Assembly: GCA_965364515.1 (NCBI GenBank)
Contig: CBDTXZ010000001.1
Coordinates: 1-60,670, forward strand
Direction of reading: 5' to 3'
DNA from: JAHEDH01 sp965364515
GTDB lineage: Bacteria; Actinomycetota; Acidimicrobiia; Spongiisociales; ZC4RG35
Length of the DNA: 60,670 nt
Shown: one piece after another, positions 40,572 through 51,105 of the stretch
Numbering within the stretch: position 1 is the stretch's first letter
Layout: each line of letters begins with the position of its first letter
The notes under the pieces: model-generated
Database searches by the model: none
What the model was told of the DNA's origin: nothing
What the model saw: only the letters and a program-made list of their open reading frames with translations
Program-made: the position numbers and the translations under genes

Positions 40572-41918
40572 TTGGCCGAACACCCCCTGCTCGCGCGGCC
40601 GGGACGACTCTTCGGCACCGACGGGGTGCGGGGTGTCGCCAATCTCGAATTGGACCCGCAGTTCGCCCTCGACATGGGGCGGGCTGCGGGTTTGACGCTT
40701 CGCGAGGGGCCCGTGCTGATCGGTCGGGACACCCGTCGCTCCGGCGAGATGCTCTCCGCCGCCATTCAGGCCGGTTTTCATTCCGCAGGGATCGACACGA
40801 TCGACGTCGGCACGCTCCCCTCCGGTGGGATCAGCCATCTGACGGCTGAGACGTCGGCCGAGATGGGGGTCGTGATCAGTGCCTCACACAACCCGGCTCC
40901 CGACAACGGCATCAAGCTTCTCAGCAAGTTCGGCACGAAGCTGACCGACAGCCAAGAGGACAAGATCGAAGCCCGCATGCGCAAGCCGCAGGCTCGGCGT
41001 GTGCCGTATGGGCCCATGGTCGGCACGCGGTTCGTCAAGGCCGACGCTCTCGACGTCTACGTCGGAGCGCTCGCCGCCGGTGCCGACTACAGCTTCCAGG
41101 GAACCGAGCTGGTGATCGACTGTGCCAACGGCGCGTCGTTCCAGGCGGCGCCCATGCTGTTCGATCGTCTCAAGGCCACGGTCGAGATCCTCGGTGCGAC
41201 GCCGGATGGGATGAACATCAACGACGGCTGCGGTGCGACCCATCCCGGTTTCCTCGCCTCGATGGTGTCGGGACGTGTCGGGTTCGCCTTCGACGGAGAC
41301 GCCGACAGGTTGATTGCGGTGGACGAAGCCGGTGGGATCGTGGATGGCGATCGGATCATGGCGATCGTCGCATTGCACTGGAAGCGCGCAGACCGCCTGA
41401 AGAACAACCTGGTCGTTTCCACGATCATGTCGAACTTCGGGTTCAAACGGGCGATGCGGGAAGCCGGCATCGAGCTGATCGAGACGAAGGTCGGAGATCG
41501 CTACGTGGTGGAGGCGATGAACGCCAACAAGGCGATCCTCGGCGGTGAACAGTCGGGTCACATCATCTTCGCCGATCGTGGTCGGACCGGTGACGGTCTC
41601 CTGACGGCGGTCCGGCTCCTCGAAGTGATGGCGGGGACGGGCAAACCGCTCGTAGAGCTCGCCGCAGAGGCAATGGTCGCATACCCGCAGGTGCTCACCA
41701 ACGTCGCGGTTGCGAACAAGGCCGGCCTCGACGATGCAAAGCCTCTCTGGGATCACGTCAAGCAAGTCGAGGACGAGTTGCAGGGTGACGGTCGGGTGCT
41801 GATCCGCCCGTCCGGGACCGAGCCCCTGGTGAGGGTGATGGTCGAAGCGCCCAGCCAGGAGCGCGCCGATCTCTACGCAGCGGAGCTCGCAGCGACCGTG
41901 ACCCGGGTCCTGGCGTAG
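40572..41918 (+). CDS. glmM: Phosphoglucosamine mutase
   Basis: The 448-residue enzyme converts glucosamine-6-phosphate to glucosamine-1-phosphate for peptidoglycan precursors. All four signatures are present: the phospho-Ser loop SASHNPAPDNG (Ser105), the metal loop FDGDADRL, the sugar loop GGEQSGH and the phosphate loop RPSGTEPLVRVM. The start is TTG 40572. Confidence 0.97.
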   Translation: MAEHPLLARPGRLFGTDGVRGVANLELDPQFALDMGRAAGLTLREGPVLIGRDTRRSGEMLSAAIQAGFHSAGIDTIDVGTLPSGGISHLTAETSAEMGVVISASHNPAPDNGIKLLSKFGTKLTDSQEDKIEARMRKPQARRVPYGPMVGTRFVKADALDVYVGALAAGADYSFQGTELVIDCANGASFQAAPMLFDRLKATVEILGATPDGMNINDGCGATHPGFLASMVSGRVGFAFDGDADRLIAVDEAGGIVDGDRIMAIVALHWKRADRLKNNLVVSTIMSNFGFKRAMREAGIELIETKVGDRYVVEAMNANKAILGGEQSGHIIFADRGRTGDGLLTAVRLLEVMAGTGKPLVELAAEAMVAYPQVLTNVAVANKAGLDDAKPLWDHVKQVEDELQGDGRVLIRPSGTEPLVRVMVEAPSQERADLYAAELAATVTRVLA

Positions 41919-41955
41919 CTCACACTCCGATTCCATCAATTACGGACGGGTCACA

Positions 41956-41988
41956 ATTCTTGACAGAGTCCAGAATGCGCACCATGAT
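41956..41988 (+). promoter_or_regulatory. furA promoter and overlapping operator
   Basis: TTGACA (41960-41965), a 17-nt spacer and CATGAT (41983-41988), 8 nt before the furA ATG. An inverted repeat, ATTCTTGAC-AGA-GTCCAGAAT (41956-41976, 8 of 9 bp), covers the -35 box. This is like the autoregulatory furA-katG promoters of mycobacteria and streptomycetes. Confidence 0.8.
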
Positions 41989-41996
41989 CGGGTGTG

Positions 41997-42464
41997 ATGA
42001 CCCCGAAGCCTCAGGCAGACCCCGCAGAGCTGCTCCGTAGCAACGGACTGCAAGTCACCGCTCAGCGCCTCGCCGTGCTCCGTGCAGTCGAGCAGATGCA
42101 GCACGGCACGGCCGACGAAGTGGCCGTGGCCGTCCGCAACGAGATCGGCGCCGTCTCGCGTCAGGCCGTGTACGACGCACTTGGAGTGCTCGGCGACAAG
42201 GGCCTGCTCCGCCGGATCCAGCCGGCACGGTCACCCGCCCGGTTCGAGCCCGCCGTCGGAGACAACCACCACCACCTGGTGTGTCGGGCGTGCGGCCGGA
42301 TCGTCGATGTCGAGTGCGCCCACGGATCGGCGCCGTGCCTGACCGCAGCCGATGATGCTGGCTTCGAGATCGACGAGGCGGAGGTCATCTACTGGGGGCG
42401 GTGCCCGGAGTGTCGAACAACCACACCCAACCCGGCTTCAGATGAGATAGCTTCAGAAACATGA
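41997..42464 (+). CDS. furA: Fur-family repressor FurA
   Basis: The 155-residue protein has a winged helix (QVTAQRLAVLRAVEQMQHGTA, then VSRQAVYDALGVLGDKGLL), the DNHHHLVCRACG metal site and a second CxxC in GRCPECR. It sits directly before katG, where FurA is the peroxide-sensing repressor of the pair. A GTG one codon earlier is also in frame. Confidence 0.94.
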   Translation: MTPKPQADPAELLRSNGLQVTAQRLAVLRAVEQMQHGTADEVAVAVRNEIGAVSRQAVYDALGVLGDKGLLRRIQPARSPARFEPAVGDNHHHLVCRACGRIVDVECAHGSAPCLTAADDAGFEIDEAEVIYWGRCPECRTTTPNPASDEIASET

Positions 42465-42480
42465 GCAACGGAGGAAAAGG

Positions 42481-44721
42481 ATGAGCGCCGAACAGCCCAA
42501 CGACCACGGAACGACCACCACGAGTGACGAGCCGGATCAGGCGAAGTGCCCGGTCATGCACACCGACCACCAGCGGGTCGGCGGGACCGCCAACCAGCAC
42601 TGGTGGCCACACCAGCTCAACATGCGGATCCTGCGTCAGAATCACCCTGGAGCCGATCCGATGGGAGAAGACTTCGACTACGCCTCGGAGTTCAAGAGCC
42701 TCGATTTCGATCAACTCGCCGCCGACGTCGATGCCGTGATGACCGACTCGAAAGAGTGGTGGCCCGCCGATTACGGCCACTACGGGCCCTTTTTCATCAG
42801 GATGACCTGGCACGCCGCCGGCACCTACCGGGTCGAGGACGGTCGCGGCGGTGGTGGGACCGGCGCCCAGCGGTTCGCGCCGCTCAACAGCTGGCCAGAC
42901 AACGCCAACCTCGACAAGGCCCGCCGCCTCCTCTGGCCCGTCAAGCAGAAGTACGGGCGCAAGATCTCCTGGGCGGACCTGCTGGTGTTCGCAGGCAACC
43001 GAGCCATGGAGACCATGGGCTTCGAGACATTCGGATTCGGCGGTGGTCGAGAGGACATCTGGGCACCCGAAGAAGACGTGTACTGGGGACCCGAGACCAC
43101 CTGGCTCGGCGACGAGCGCTACACCGGAGACCGAGAGCTCGAGAAGCCACTCGGCGCGGTGCAGATGGGGCTCATCTACGTGAATCCAGAGGGGCCGAAC
43201 GGCAACCCCGATCCGGTCGCCGCCGCCCACGACATCCGAGAGACGTTCGGCCGTATGGCCATGAACGACGAGGAAACGGTTGCCCTCATCGCAGGTGGTC
43301 ACACCTTCGGCAAGACCCATGGAGCGGCTGACCCCGACGAGTACGCCGGTCCCGAGCCCGAGGGCGCCGGTCTCGCCGAGCAGGGCCTGGGCTGGACGTC
43401 CAGCTTCGGCACCGGCATGGGCGACGACACCATCACCTCCGGTCTCGAGGGTGCATGGACGGCCAATCCGATCGAGTGGGACAACGGCTACTTCGACCTC
43501 CTGTTCAAGTACGACTGGGAGCTCGGCAAGAGCCCGGCCGGCGCCTACCAGTGGCACCCGGTGGATCCCGAAGAGGACGCCATGGTGCCGAAGGCGCACG
43601 ACCCGTCGCAGAAGGTCCCGGTGATGATGGCCACCACCGACCTCTCGATGATCAAGGACCCGGTGTATCTCGAGATCTCGAAGCGGTTCCACGAGAACCC
43701 TGACCAGTTCGCAGATGCCTTCGCCCGAGCATGGTTCAAGCTGCTGCATCGTGACATGGGGCCGGTCGCCCGCTACCTCGGGCCATGGGTCCCCGACGAG
43801 GAACTGCTCTGGCAGGATCCGGTTCCGGCGGTCGACCACGAACTGATCGACGACGCCGACGTTGCCTCGCTCAAGGCGGCCATCCTCGACTCGGGTCTCT
43901 CGATTCGTCAGTTGGTGTCCACCGCATGGGCATCGGCATCGACGTACCGGGACACCGACAAGCGCGGTGGCGCCAACGGTGCTCGGATCCGACTGTCGCC
44001 ACAGGCCGAATGGGACGTCAATCTCACGGCAGGTGTCGCGCCGGTGATCCAGAAGCTCGAGTCCATCCAGACCGAGTTCAACGACTCGCAGACCGGTGAC
44101 AAGAAGGTCTCGCTGGCCGATCTCATCGTGCTTGGGGGAGGCGCAGCCGTCGAGGCGGCCGCAAAGAAGGCGGGCTATGACGTGGCCGTGCCGTTCGCGC
44201 CAGGCCGCACCGATGCGAGCCAGGAGCAGACCGACGTCGACTCCTTCCAGTATCTCGAACCGAAGGCCGACGGGTTCCGCAACTACCTCCAGAAGGGCGC
44301 CCCAATGCAGCCCGAGCACATGCTCGTCGACAAGGCGTTCATGTTGAATCTCTCCGCTCCGGAGATGACCGCTCTGGTCGGGGGTATGCGGGTGCTCGGC
44401 GCCAACGTGGGCGATGCCGCCCATGGTGTGTTCACCGATCGTCCTGGCACGCTGTCCAACGACTTCTTCGTGAACCTGCTGGACATGGGGACCGAGTGGA
44501 AGCCGACGTCCGAGGCGGAGGAGACCTTCGAAGGTCGCGATCGTCGCACCGGCGAGGTTCGTTGGACCGGAACCCGGGTCGATCTCGTGTTCGGCTCGAA
44601 CTCCGAACTGCGAGCACTGGCCGAGGTGTACGCAACCGACGAGGCGGAGGAGAAGCTCGTCAACGACTTCGTGGCGGCGTGGTCGAAGGTGATGGAGCTC
44701 GATCGCTTCGATCTCGACTGA
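42481..44721 (+). CDS. katG: Catalase-peroxidase KatG
   Basis: The 746-residue haem enzyme destroys hydrogen peroxide and also has peroxidase activity. The distal residues Arg107, Trp110 and His111 are present, along with the proximal His274 (GGHTFGKTHG). Tyr233 and Met259 complete the Met-Tyr-Trp adduct with Trp110 that catalase activity needs. The second, inactive domain follows from about 440. GGAGG lies before the ATG, and furA is 16 nt upstream. Confidence 0.98.
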   Translation: MSAEQPNDHGTTTTSDEPDQAKCPVMHTDHQRVGGTANQHWWPHQLNMRILRQNHPGADPMGEDFDYASEFKSLDFDQLAADVDAVMTDSKEWWPADYGHYGPFFIRMTWHAAGTYRVEDGRGGGGTGAQRFAPLNSWPDNANLDKARRLLWPVKQKYGRKISWADLLVFAGNRAMETMGFETFGFGGGREDIWAPEEDVYWGPETTWLGDERYTGDRELEKPLGAVQMGLIYVNPEGPNGNPDPVAAAHDIRETFGRMAMNDEETVALIAGGHTFGKTHGAADPDEYAGPEPEGAGLAEQGLGWTSSFGTGMGDDTITSGLEGAWTANPIEWDNGYFDLLFKYDWELGKSPAGAYQWHPVDPEEDAMVPKAHDPSQKVPVMMATTDLSMIKDPVYLEISKRFHENPDQFADAFARAWFKLLHRDMGPVARYLGPWVPDEELLWQDPVPAVDHELIDDADVASLKAAILDSGLSIRQLVSTAWASASTYRDTDKRGGANGARIRLSPQAEWDVNLTAGVAPVIQKLESIQTEFNDSQTGDKKVSLADLIVLGGGAAVEAAAKKAGYDVAVPFAPGRTDASQEQTDVDSFQYLEPKADGFRNYLQKGAPMQPEHMLVDKAFMLNLSAPEMTALVGGMRVLGANVGDAAHGVFTDRPGTLSNDFFVNLLDMGTEWKPTSEAEETFEGRDRRTGEVRWTGTRVDLVFGSNSELRALAEVYATDEAEEKLVNDFVAAWSKVMELDRFDLD

Positions 44722-44785
44722 CGACCGACAGCACGTCTGCCGCCAGGACGGCAATCCATCCACGCTCGCGGGAGCATGAGGCGCC

Positions 44786-44822
44786 ACGGGGGACCCTCGA
44801 GAGGGGTCCCCCGTTTGGTTTT
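44786..44822 (+). terminator. Terminator of furA-katG
   Basis: ACGGGGGACCC pairs perfectly with GGGTCCCCCGT (11 bp, 7-nt loop), followed by TTTGGTTTT. Confidence 0.85.
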
Positions 44823-44873
44823 GGAGCGCAGCTCCGGCGGCTCGGTGAAGCCGATGCCCGCCACGGTCGGCCC

Positions 44874-44879
44874 TACCAT
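44874..44879 (+). promoter_or_regulatory. -10 box before the NAD(P)HX repair gene
   Basis: TACCAT ends 8 nt before the ATG at 44888, with no Shine-Dalgarno between. Leaderless start likely. Confidence 0.5.
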
Positions 44880-44887
44880 CCGCTGAG

Positions 44888-46258
44888 ATGCTTCCCGTAC
44901 TCACAACCGCCGAGTCCGGACGGCTCGATCGCGAGGCCGCCGACCGCATCGACGCACTCATGGAACATGCAGGGTGGGCGGTTGCGACTGCCGCAATCGA
45001 GCTGGGAGCCGGGTACGGCCGGCGGGTGTCGGTACTCACCGGCCCGGGAAACAACGGCGGCGACGGCTGGGTCGCAGCAGCTCGCCTGGCCGGCAGAGGA
45101 TGCCTCGTCACCGTGCATCCCCTGACCGAGCCGAAGACCGAAGTCGCGTTCCGCGCTCGGCACGAGGCGCTGGCTGCCGGGGTCGAGGTCTCTTCGCTCG
45201 ACGCTGCGGCATCGCCTGACGTGGTGATCGATGCCCTCTTCGGGAGTGGGATCCGCGGCGAACTACCGCGAGAAGTACAGCAGTGGATGGATCTCGACGT
45301 GCCCATCGTGGCCGCCCACGTGCCCTCAGGGCTCGACCCCGACACAGGGGAGGCCCCGGAGCGGACGTTCCGCGCCGACGTGACGGTGGCATTTCACGCA
45401 CTCTCTCCGGGCCACCTCCTCGGCAGCGGCCCCGACCTGTGCGGTCGAGTGACGGTTGCGGACATCGGGCTCGAGGGTGGGGACCCTCTGATGGAGGTCG
45501 TCACAGAGGCCGACGCACTTCTCCCGGCGAGGTCCCGAACCGCTCACAAGTGGTCGGCGGGCTCGGTTCTCGTCGTAGGTGGCTCCCGAGGGATGATCGG
45601 TGCCCCCGTCATGGCCGCGAAGGCCGCCCTCAGGTTCGGGGCATCGGCCGTCGGTCTCGCCGTGCCGGACGATCTGATGGAGACGGCCTCGATTCTCGCT
45701 CCCGAGATTCTCACATATTCGCAGCGTGACCTCCCGTCTCGCTTCGACGTTGTGGTTGCAGGACCTGGAATGGGCCAGGACGAGACCGTCTGGCGGCGAG
45801 TGGTGGACACGGCCGGAACCCTGGTGCTGGACGCCGATGCTCTCACGCCTCACACCGGGGCCGCGATCGCGAGCCGGAATGGACCGACGGTGCTCACCCC
45901 CCACGCAGGCGAGCTCGAGCGATTGACCGGCGGGCCGGCCTCGTGGGAGTCGGCGAGCGAGCTGGCCGAGCGGGCAGCCGCCGTCGTGGTCCTGAAAGGC
46001 AATCCGACGTTCGTCTGCGGCCGAGCCGTGCCGGCGGTGGTCACGAGCAACGGGCCTGAGCTCGCAACGATCGGCTCGGGCGATGTGCTCGTCGGCATGA
46101 TCGCATCAGCGATCGCTCGGGGCTCGTCCGACTTCGATGGGGCTGTTGCCGGCGCCTACTGGCACGGTGTCGCCGCCGCCGACCTCGCCGGGAGACGAAC
46201 CGTCACCGCCGATGTGCTCGTCGACCACGTCGCCCGCTACGCCCGGGTCACGACGTGA
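44888..46258 (+). CDS. nnr: Bifunctional NAD(P)H-hydrate epimerase/dehydratase
   Basis: The 456-residue protein repairs damaged NAD(P)H. The N-terminal half is the YjeF epimerase domain (VLTGPGNNGGDGWVAAARLA, VVIDALFGSGIRGELP). The C-terminal half is the ribokinase-like dehydratase domain (KWSAGSVLVVGGSRGMIGAP, ELATIGSGDVLVGMIA). It overlaps alr by 4 nt, the arrangement seen in several actinobacteria. Confidence 0.95.
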   Translation: MLPVLTTAESGRLDREAADRIDALMEHAGWAVATAAIELGAGYGRRVSVLTGPGNNGGDGWVAAARLAGRGCLVTVHPLTEPKTEVAFRARHEALAAGVEVSSLDAAASPDVVIDALFGSGIRGELPREVQQWMDLDVPIVAAHVPSGLDPDTGEAPERTFRADVTVAFHALSPGHLLGSGPDLCGRVTVADIGLEGGDPLMEVVTEADALLPARSRTAHKWSAGSVLVVGGSRGMIGAPVMAAKAALRFGASAVGLAVPDDLMETASILAPEILTYSQRDLPSRFDVVVAGPGMGQDETVWRRVVDTAGTLVLDADALTPHTGAAIASRNGPTVLTPHAGELERLTGGPASWESASELAERAAAVVVLKGNPTFVCGRAVPAVVTSNGPELATIGSGDVLVGMIASAIARGSSDFDGAVAGAYWHGVAAADLAGRRTVTADVLVDHVARYARVTT

Positions 46259-47346
46259 GACCGTCACAGGTCGAGATCGACCTGTCGGCGGTGGCGCACA
46301 ACGTCGAGGTGTTCCTCGAGAAGATCGCACCGGCCGGTCTCATCGCCGTCGTCAAGGCCAACGCATACGGCCACGGCGACGTGCCCGTCGCAGAAGCCGC
46401 GCTCGATGCCGGAGCATCGTGGCTCGCGGTCGCCATGGTGGAGGAGGCGGCGCGCCTTCGAGAGGCCGGGATCGAAGCGCCGATACTGCTGCTCTCCGAA
46501 CCGCCACTCGACGACGCAGCTGAGATCACCCGATGGGATCTCATCCCCAGCGTCTATCGCCCGGAGTTCGTCGACGCGCTCTCGGGTGCGGTCCCGCGAT
46601 CGACCCGAGTCCATCTCCTCGTGGACACCGGGATGCACCGCGTCGGCACATCCCCGGATCGGGCGGTTGCGCTCGCCGAGCAGATCTCCAGAGCGCCGCG
46701 TCTCGAGCTCGGAGGTGTGTGGTCGCACTTCGCCGTGGCGGAGGAGGACGAATCCTTCTCGCATCTTCAGTGGGACCGGCTCTCGTCGGTGGTTGCAGAG
46801 ATCTCCGCAGCCGGGATCGATCCTGGAATCGTGCACCTGCCCAACACGGCCGGTGCCCTCTACCTGCCACACGAGTCGGCGATGGCAAGAGTGGGCCTCG
46901 GGCTCTACGGCCTGCACCCGGATCCGGCCCGGGCCACCGCCGACCTCCGACCTGCCATGCGTGTCGTGTCGCGGGTGTCCTTCACTCAGAAGCTCGAGGC
47001 CGGGGCTCGGCCTTCGTATGGTCGGCGACGGCCGCTTCAGGAGGATTCGACCGTGGCCACGGTGCCGATCGGGTACGCCGACGGAGTCCCGAGGCTGCTG
47101 AGCCAGCGCGGCGGCTCGGTTCTCATCGGCGGGCGCCGGCGCCCGTTCGCCGGGACCGTGACGATGGACCAGATCGTCGTCGACTGCGGCAGCGACGACG
47201 TTGCCGTCGGCGACGAGGTGGTGTTGATCGGGCGACAGGGCAACGAGGAGATCACCGCAGACGAATGGGCCGAACGCACCGACACGATCAGCTGGGAGAT
47301 CGTGTGCGGAATCGGAGATCGGCTCCCCAGGCACCATCACCGCTGA
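46255..47346 (+). CDS. alr: Alanine racemase
   Basis: The 363-residue enzyme makes D-alanine for peptidoglycan. The PLP lysine is Lys34 in VVKANAYGHG. The substrate-side residues near MHRVGTSPDRA and the C-terminal beta domain (VPIGYADGVPRLLS, TVTMDQIVVDCG) are conserved. It starts at GTG in the overlap with the NAD(P)HX repair gene. Confidence 0.97.
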   Translation: MRPSQVEIDLSAVAHNVEVFLEKIAPAGLIAVVKANAYGHGDVPVAEAALDAGASWLAVAMVEEAARLREAGIEAPILLLSEPPLDDAAEITRWDLIPSVYRPEFVDALSGAVPRSTRVHLLVDTGMHRVGTSPDRAVALAEQISRAPRLELGGVWSHFAVAEEDESFSHLQWDRLSSVVAEISAAGIDPGIVHLPNTAGALYLPHESAMARVGLGLYGLHPDPARATADLRPAMRVVSRVSFTQKLEAGARPSYGRRRPLQEDSTVATVPIGYADGVPRLLSQRGGSVLIGGRRRPFAGTVTMDQIVVDCGSDDVAVGDEVVLIGRQGNEEITADEWAERTDTISWEIVCGIGDRLPRHHHR

Positions 47347-47365
47347 TCGCCGATACCCTCGACGG

Positions 47366-48256
47366 ATGCCTGGCTCGATCACAGACGTCTCCGGTATCTC
47401 GGTTGGACACTGGACACATGACTCTCAGCCAACCGGGTGCACCGTCGTCGTGCTCCCGGAGCCCAACACGGTCACCGTGGAAGTGCGAGGCGCAGCGCCT
47501 GGATCTCGTGAGACAGCCCTCCTCCAGCCGGGAATGCGGGTGGAGCAGGCGCAGGCGATCGCACTGTCGGGGGGAAGCGCCTTCGGACTGGCGACCGCGG
47601 ACGGGGTCATGGCAGCGCTGCTCGACGACGGGCGCGGTCACATCACTCCTGTGGGCCGCGTTCCGATCGTCCCCGCCGCCGTGATCTTCGATCTCGGAGG
47701 AGCGAGCTTCCGTCCCGGTGCCGCCGAAGGGGCAATGGCCTACCGGGCTGCCACCGACCACGATGTCCCGACCGGAGCGGTGGGGGCCGGCGCAGGGGCC
47801 ACCGTCGCCAAATGGCGGGGATTCGAGCACATGCAGCCAGGCGGCATCGGTACCGCTTCGGTCCGAGCCGGCGATGTGGTGGTGGGCGCGATCGCAGTGG
47901 TGAACGCCGTCGGTGACGCATTCAGCCTCGAAGGCGAGGCCCTGACCGGCGGCGATCCGGTGCCGGGCCCTCCGGCCCTCTTCCCAGAGACAGGGCAGAA
48001 CACCACCCTGGCCGTGGTCGCGACCAACGTGGCAATGGGACGGAGCGAGCTGACCAGGCTCGCGGTGCGCGGCCAGGACGCCTATTCGGTGTGCCTGCGA
48101 CCTTCTCACACCCGCTACGACGGAGACGCCTGCTTTGCGGTCTCCTGCGGAACGGTCAGTGGCGAGTATGCGGTCGACATCGCCTCGGAGGCCGCGTTCG
48201 AAGCCGTCGGCAGGGCGATCGAAGATGCCGTGCGGACGGGTGCGGCCCGGGGTTGA
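47366..48256 (+). CDS. P1-family (DmpA-like) peptidase
   Basis: The 296-residue protein resembles the self-cleaving DmpA/BapA aminopeptidases. The conserved QNTTLAVVATNVAMG contains the expected N-terminal nucleophile after autocleavage, most likely a Thr after the Asn. Glycine-rich segments (ALSGGSAFGLATADGV, GAVGAGAGATVAKW) line the active site. The substrate is unknown. TACCCT ends 6 nt before the ATG. Confidence 0.88.
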   Translation: MPGSITDVSGISVGHWTHDSQPTGCTVVVLPEPNTVTVEVRGAAPGSRETALLQPGMRVEQAQAIALSGGSAFGLATADGVMAALLDDGRGHITPVGRVPIVPAAVIFDLGGASFRPGAAEGAMAYRAATDHDVPTGAVGAGAGATVAKWRGFEHMQPGGIGTASVRAGDVVVGAIAVVNAVGDAFSLEGEALTGGDPVPGPPALFPETGQNTTLAVVATNVAMGRSELTRLAVRGQDAYSVCLRPSHTRYDGDACFAVSCGTVSGEYAVDIASEAAFEAVGRAIEDAVRTGAARG

Positions 48257-48316
48257 GACCGAGCGATCAGCACACGGTCTGGTCGTGGCGAGGGCAGGGA
48301 CCGCTCGGAGCGGGCC

Positions 48317-48322
48317 TAATCT
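48317..48322 (+). promoter_or_regulatory. -10 box of the tsa operon
   Basis: TAATCT ends 25 nt before the tsaE GTG. It is the best -10-like box in the gap after the P1 peptidase. Confidence 0.4.
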
Positions 48323-48347
48323 GTAGGTCGACGATCGAGGACCACCG

Positions 48348-48803
48348 GTGATCGAACTTCACTGTCCAACCGATGCCGATACCCGCGCCGCTGCCCGTCG
48401 CCTCGCTGCGCTGTGCCGCCCCGGTGACGTGATCGTGCTGAACGGGAGTCTCGGTGCCGGGAAGACGGCCTTTGCCGGCGGACTCGCCGATGGCCTCGGG
48501 GTGGACGAACCGGTCACCAGCCCGACGTTCGTCCTCATGCGAACCTACCGCTCTGGGTTCCTGCCCTTTTTCCACGTCGATGCGTATCGCCTCGGTTCCA
48601 TCGGAGAATTCGAGGATCTCGCCGCCATCGAGAGTTCCGAAGAAGGGGTCGTCGTGATCGAGTGGGGTGGCGCCGTCGCCGCAGCACTTCCGAAAGACCG
48701 ACTGGAGGTCGACTTGACACGCAACGACGACGAGTCCCGGACGATCCGTCTCCGCCCGGCGGGTTCGTGGACGACCCGCCAACTCAATGAGATCGAGGCC
48801 TGA
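48348..48803 (+). CDS. tsaE: tRNA t6A synthesis ATPase TsaE
   Basis: The 151-residue ATPase has the P-loop LNGSLGAGKTAFAGGLAD and the family segments TSPTFVLMRTY and HVDAYRLGS. With TsaB and TsaD it makes threonylcarbamoyl-adenosine at position 37 of ANN-decoding tRNAs. It starts at GTG and overlaps tsaB by 1 nt. Confidence 0.95.
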   Translation: MIELHCPTDADTRAAARRLAALCRPGDVIVLNGSLGAGKTAFAGGLADGLGVDEPVTSPTFVLMRTYRSGFLPFFHVDAYRLGSIGEFEDLAAIESSEEGVVVIEWGGAVAAALPKDRLEVDLTRNDDESRTIRLRPAGSWTTRQLNEIEA

Positions 48804-49522
48804 TGCGGGTTCTGTGCATGACCACATCCACACCCGCGTCGTCGGTTGCGCTCACGGAGGACCGCCAGGTGGTTGCTTCTGCGAGTCGAATCGACGCCCG
48901 CGGGCACTCGGCGTTCCTGGTGCCTGCAATCGACTTCTGCTTCGACCAGGCCGGATGGACCCCGATGGACATCGACGCAGTCGTCGTCGACGTCGGTCCC
49001 GGCCTCTACACCGGGATCCGGGTGGGCCTCTCGACTGCGCAGGCGATCGCTGCCGCCATCGGTGCGCCGCTCGTGCCGGCGACCTCGCTCGACGCCATAG
49101 CCCTCCGCGCCGCCACCGGCAGACGCAGGATCCTGGCGATCGTCGACGTCAGGCGCGGCGAGTACGCAGCCGCTTGGTACAACCCCGTCCCCGGAGGCGT
49201 GGTGAAGGACGGACGGCCCGAGATCATGACCGCAGCCGAGGTCCGCGCGCTGCTCGATTCGGAGCCCGAGGACGTCTTGTTGGTGGGTGACGCCCAGAGT
49301 CTCCCCGAAGAGCTGCTCACCGGCATGCATCGGGTCAAGATCGGTCGGCCCCGCTACCCGAGCGCGGGGACCCTCGCCGAGGCGGCGGCCGGGCAACTGC
49401 TGTCGGACTCGACGATGCACCCCGACGAGGTGCGTCCGATGTATCTCCGTGACCCGGACGTTTCGATCAACTGGTCGATCATCGACGATCAGGGGCCGTG
49501 GGCGCGGATGGAGGGGGAATGA
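48803..49522 (+). CDS. tsaB: tRNA t6A synthesis protein TsaB
   Basis: The 239-residue protein is an ASKHA-fold paralogue of TsaD without the metal site. Typical segments are VVVDVGPGLYTGIRVGL and ILAIVDVRRGEYAAAWY. It dimerises with TsaD in the complex. It overlaps rimI as ATGA. Confidence 0.95.
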   Translation: MRVLCMTTSTPASSVALTEDRQVVASASRIDARGHSAFLVPAIDFCFDQAGWTPMDIDAVVVDVGPGLYTGIRVGLSTAQAIAAAIGAPLVPATSLDAIALRAATGRRRILAIVDVRRGEYAAAWYNPVPGGVVKDGRPEIMTAAEVRALLDSEPEDVLLVGDAQSLPEELLTGMHRVKIGRPRYPSAGTLAEAAAGQLLSDSTMHPDEVRPMYLRDPDVSINWSIIDDQGPWARMEGE

Positions 49523-50015
49523 GCGCTGTGACGAGCCTCACCATCCGGCGAATGCAGGAAGCCGACATCGAGCTCGTGACCGTGCTCGAGGAGAAGGCGT
49601 ATTCGCAGCCGTGGAATGCCCACATCTTCGTCGAGGAGCTGCGCCAGCCGTCCCGCACGTATCTGGTCATCGAGGACATCGAGTCCGTCCTGGGCTATGC
49701 GGGATTGATGGTGGTGGGCTCCGAGGCCCACGTCACCACCGTCGTCGTGCACCCCGAGCGAAGGGACGACAAACTCGGGACCCGGCTCATGCTCGGACTC
49801 GCCGCCGAGGCGATCGAGCGAGGAGCCACATCGATGACCCTCGAGGTCAGAGCATCGAATGAGCCCGCCCAGCGGCTCTACCGCCGATTCGGCATGGCGC
49901 CGGTCGGTGTCCGCAAGAAGTACTACCAGGACGAGGACGCCATGATCATGTGGGTACACGACATCGACGGGCCCGAGTTCGCGGCCCGGATGACCGAGAT
50001 CGCGGCGGCACTCCC

Positions 50016-50019
<4 letters not shown>
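49519..50019 (+). CDS. rimI: GNAT N-acetyltransferase RimI-like
   Basis: The 166-residue protein has a GNAT fold with the acetyl-CoA loop ERRDDKLGTRLMLGL and the C-terminal EVRASNEPAQRLYRRFGM. In E. coli RimI acetylates ribosomal protein S18; the actinobacterial enzyme may acetylate other N-termini. It sits between tsaB and tsaD, as usual in this operon. Confidence 0.92.
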
Positions 50020-51020
<1,001 letters not shown>

Positions 51021-51072
51021 AGCCCGCCTCCCGCTCTGCGAACTGCACAAGCCGATGCGGCCTAGCGATTGA

Positions 51073-51103
51073 GCGTGGGGCGTGTTGCGTGGGGCGTGAG
51101 GCG
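51073..51103. repeat. Heptad array between tsaD and the acyltransferase gene
   Basis: GCGTGGG, GCGTGTT, GCGTGGG, GCGTGAG and a partial GCG, in a convergent gap of 85 nt. Same family as 1-145 and 22558-22585. The end forms a small GTGAG/CTCAC stem. Confidence 0.9.
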
Positions 51104-51105
51104 GC

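Noticed and set aside
42385..45345. 986-codon open frame on the minus strand opposite katG
   Set aside because: It is a high-GC shadow of katG and its neighbours; it has no family signature, and katG is certain.
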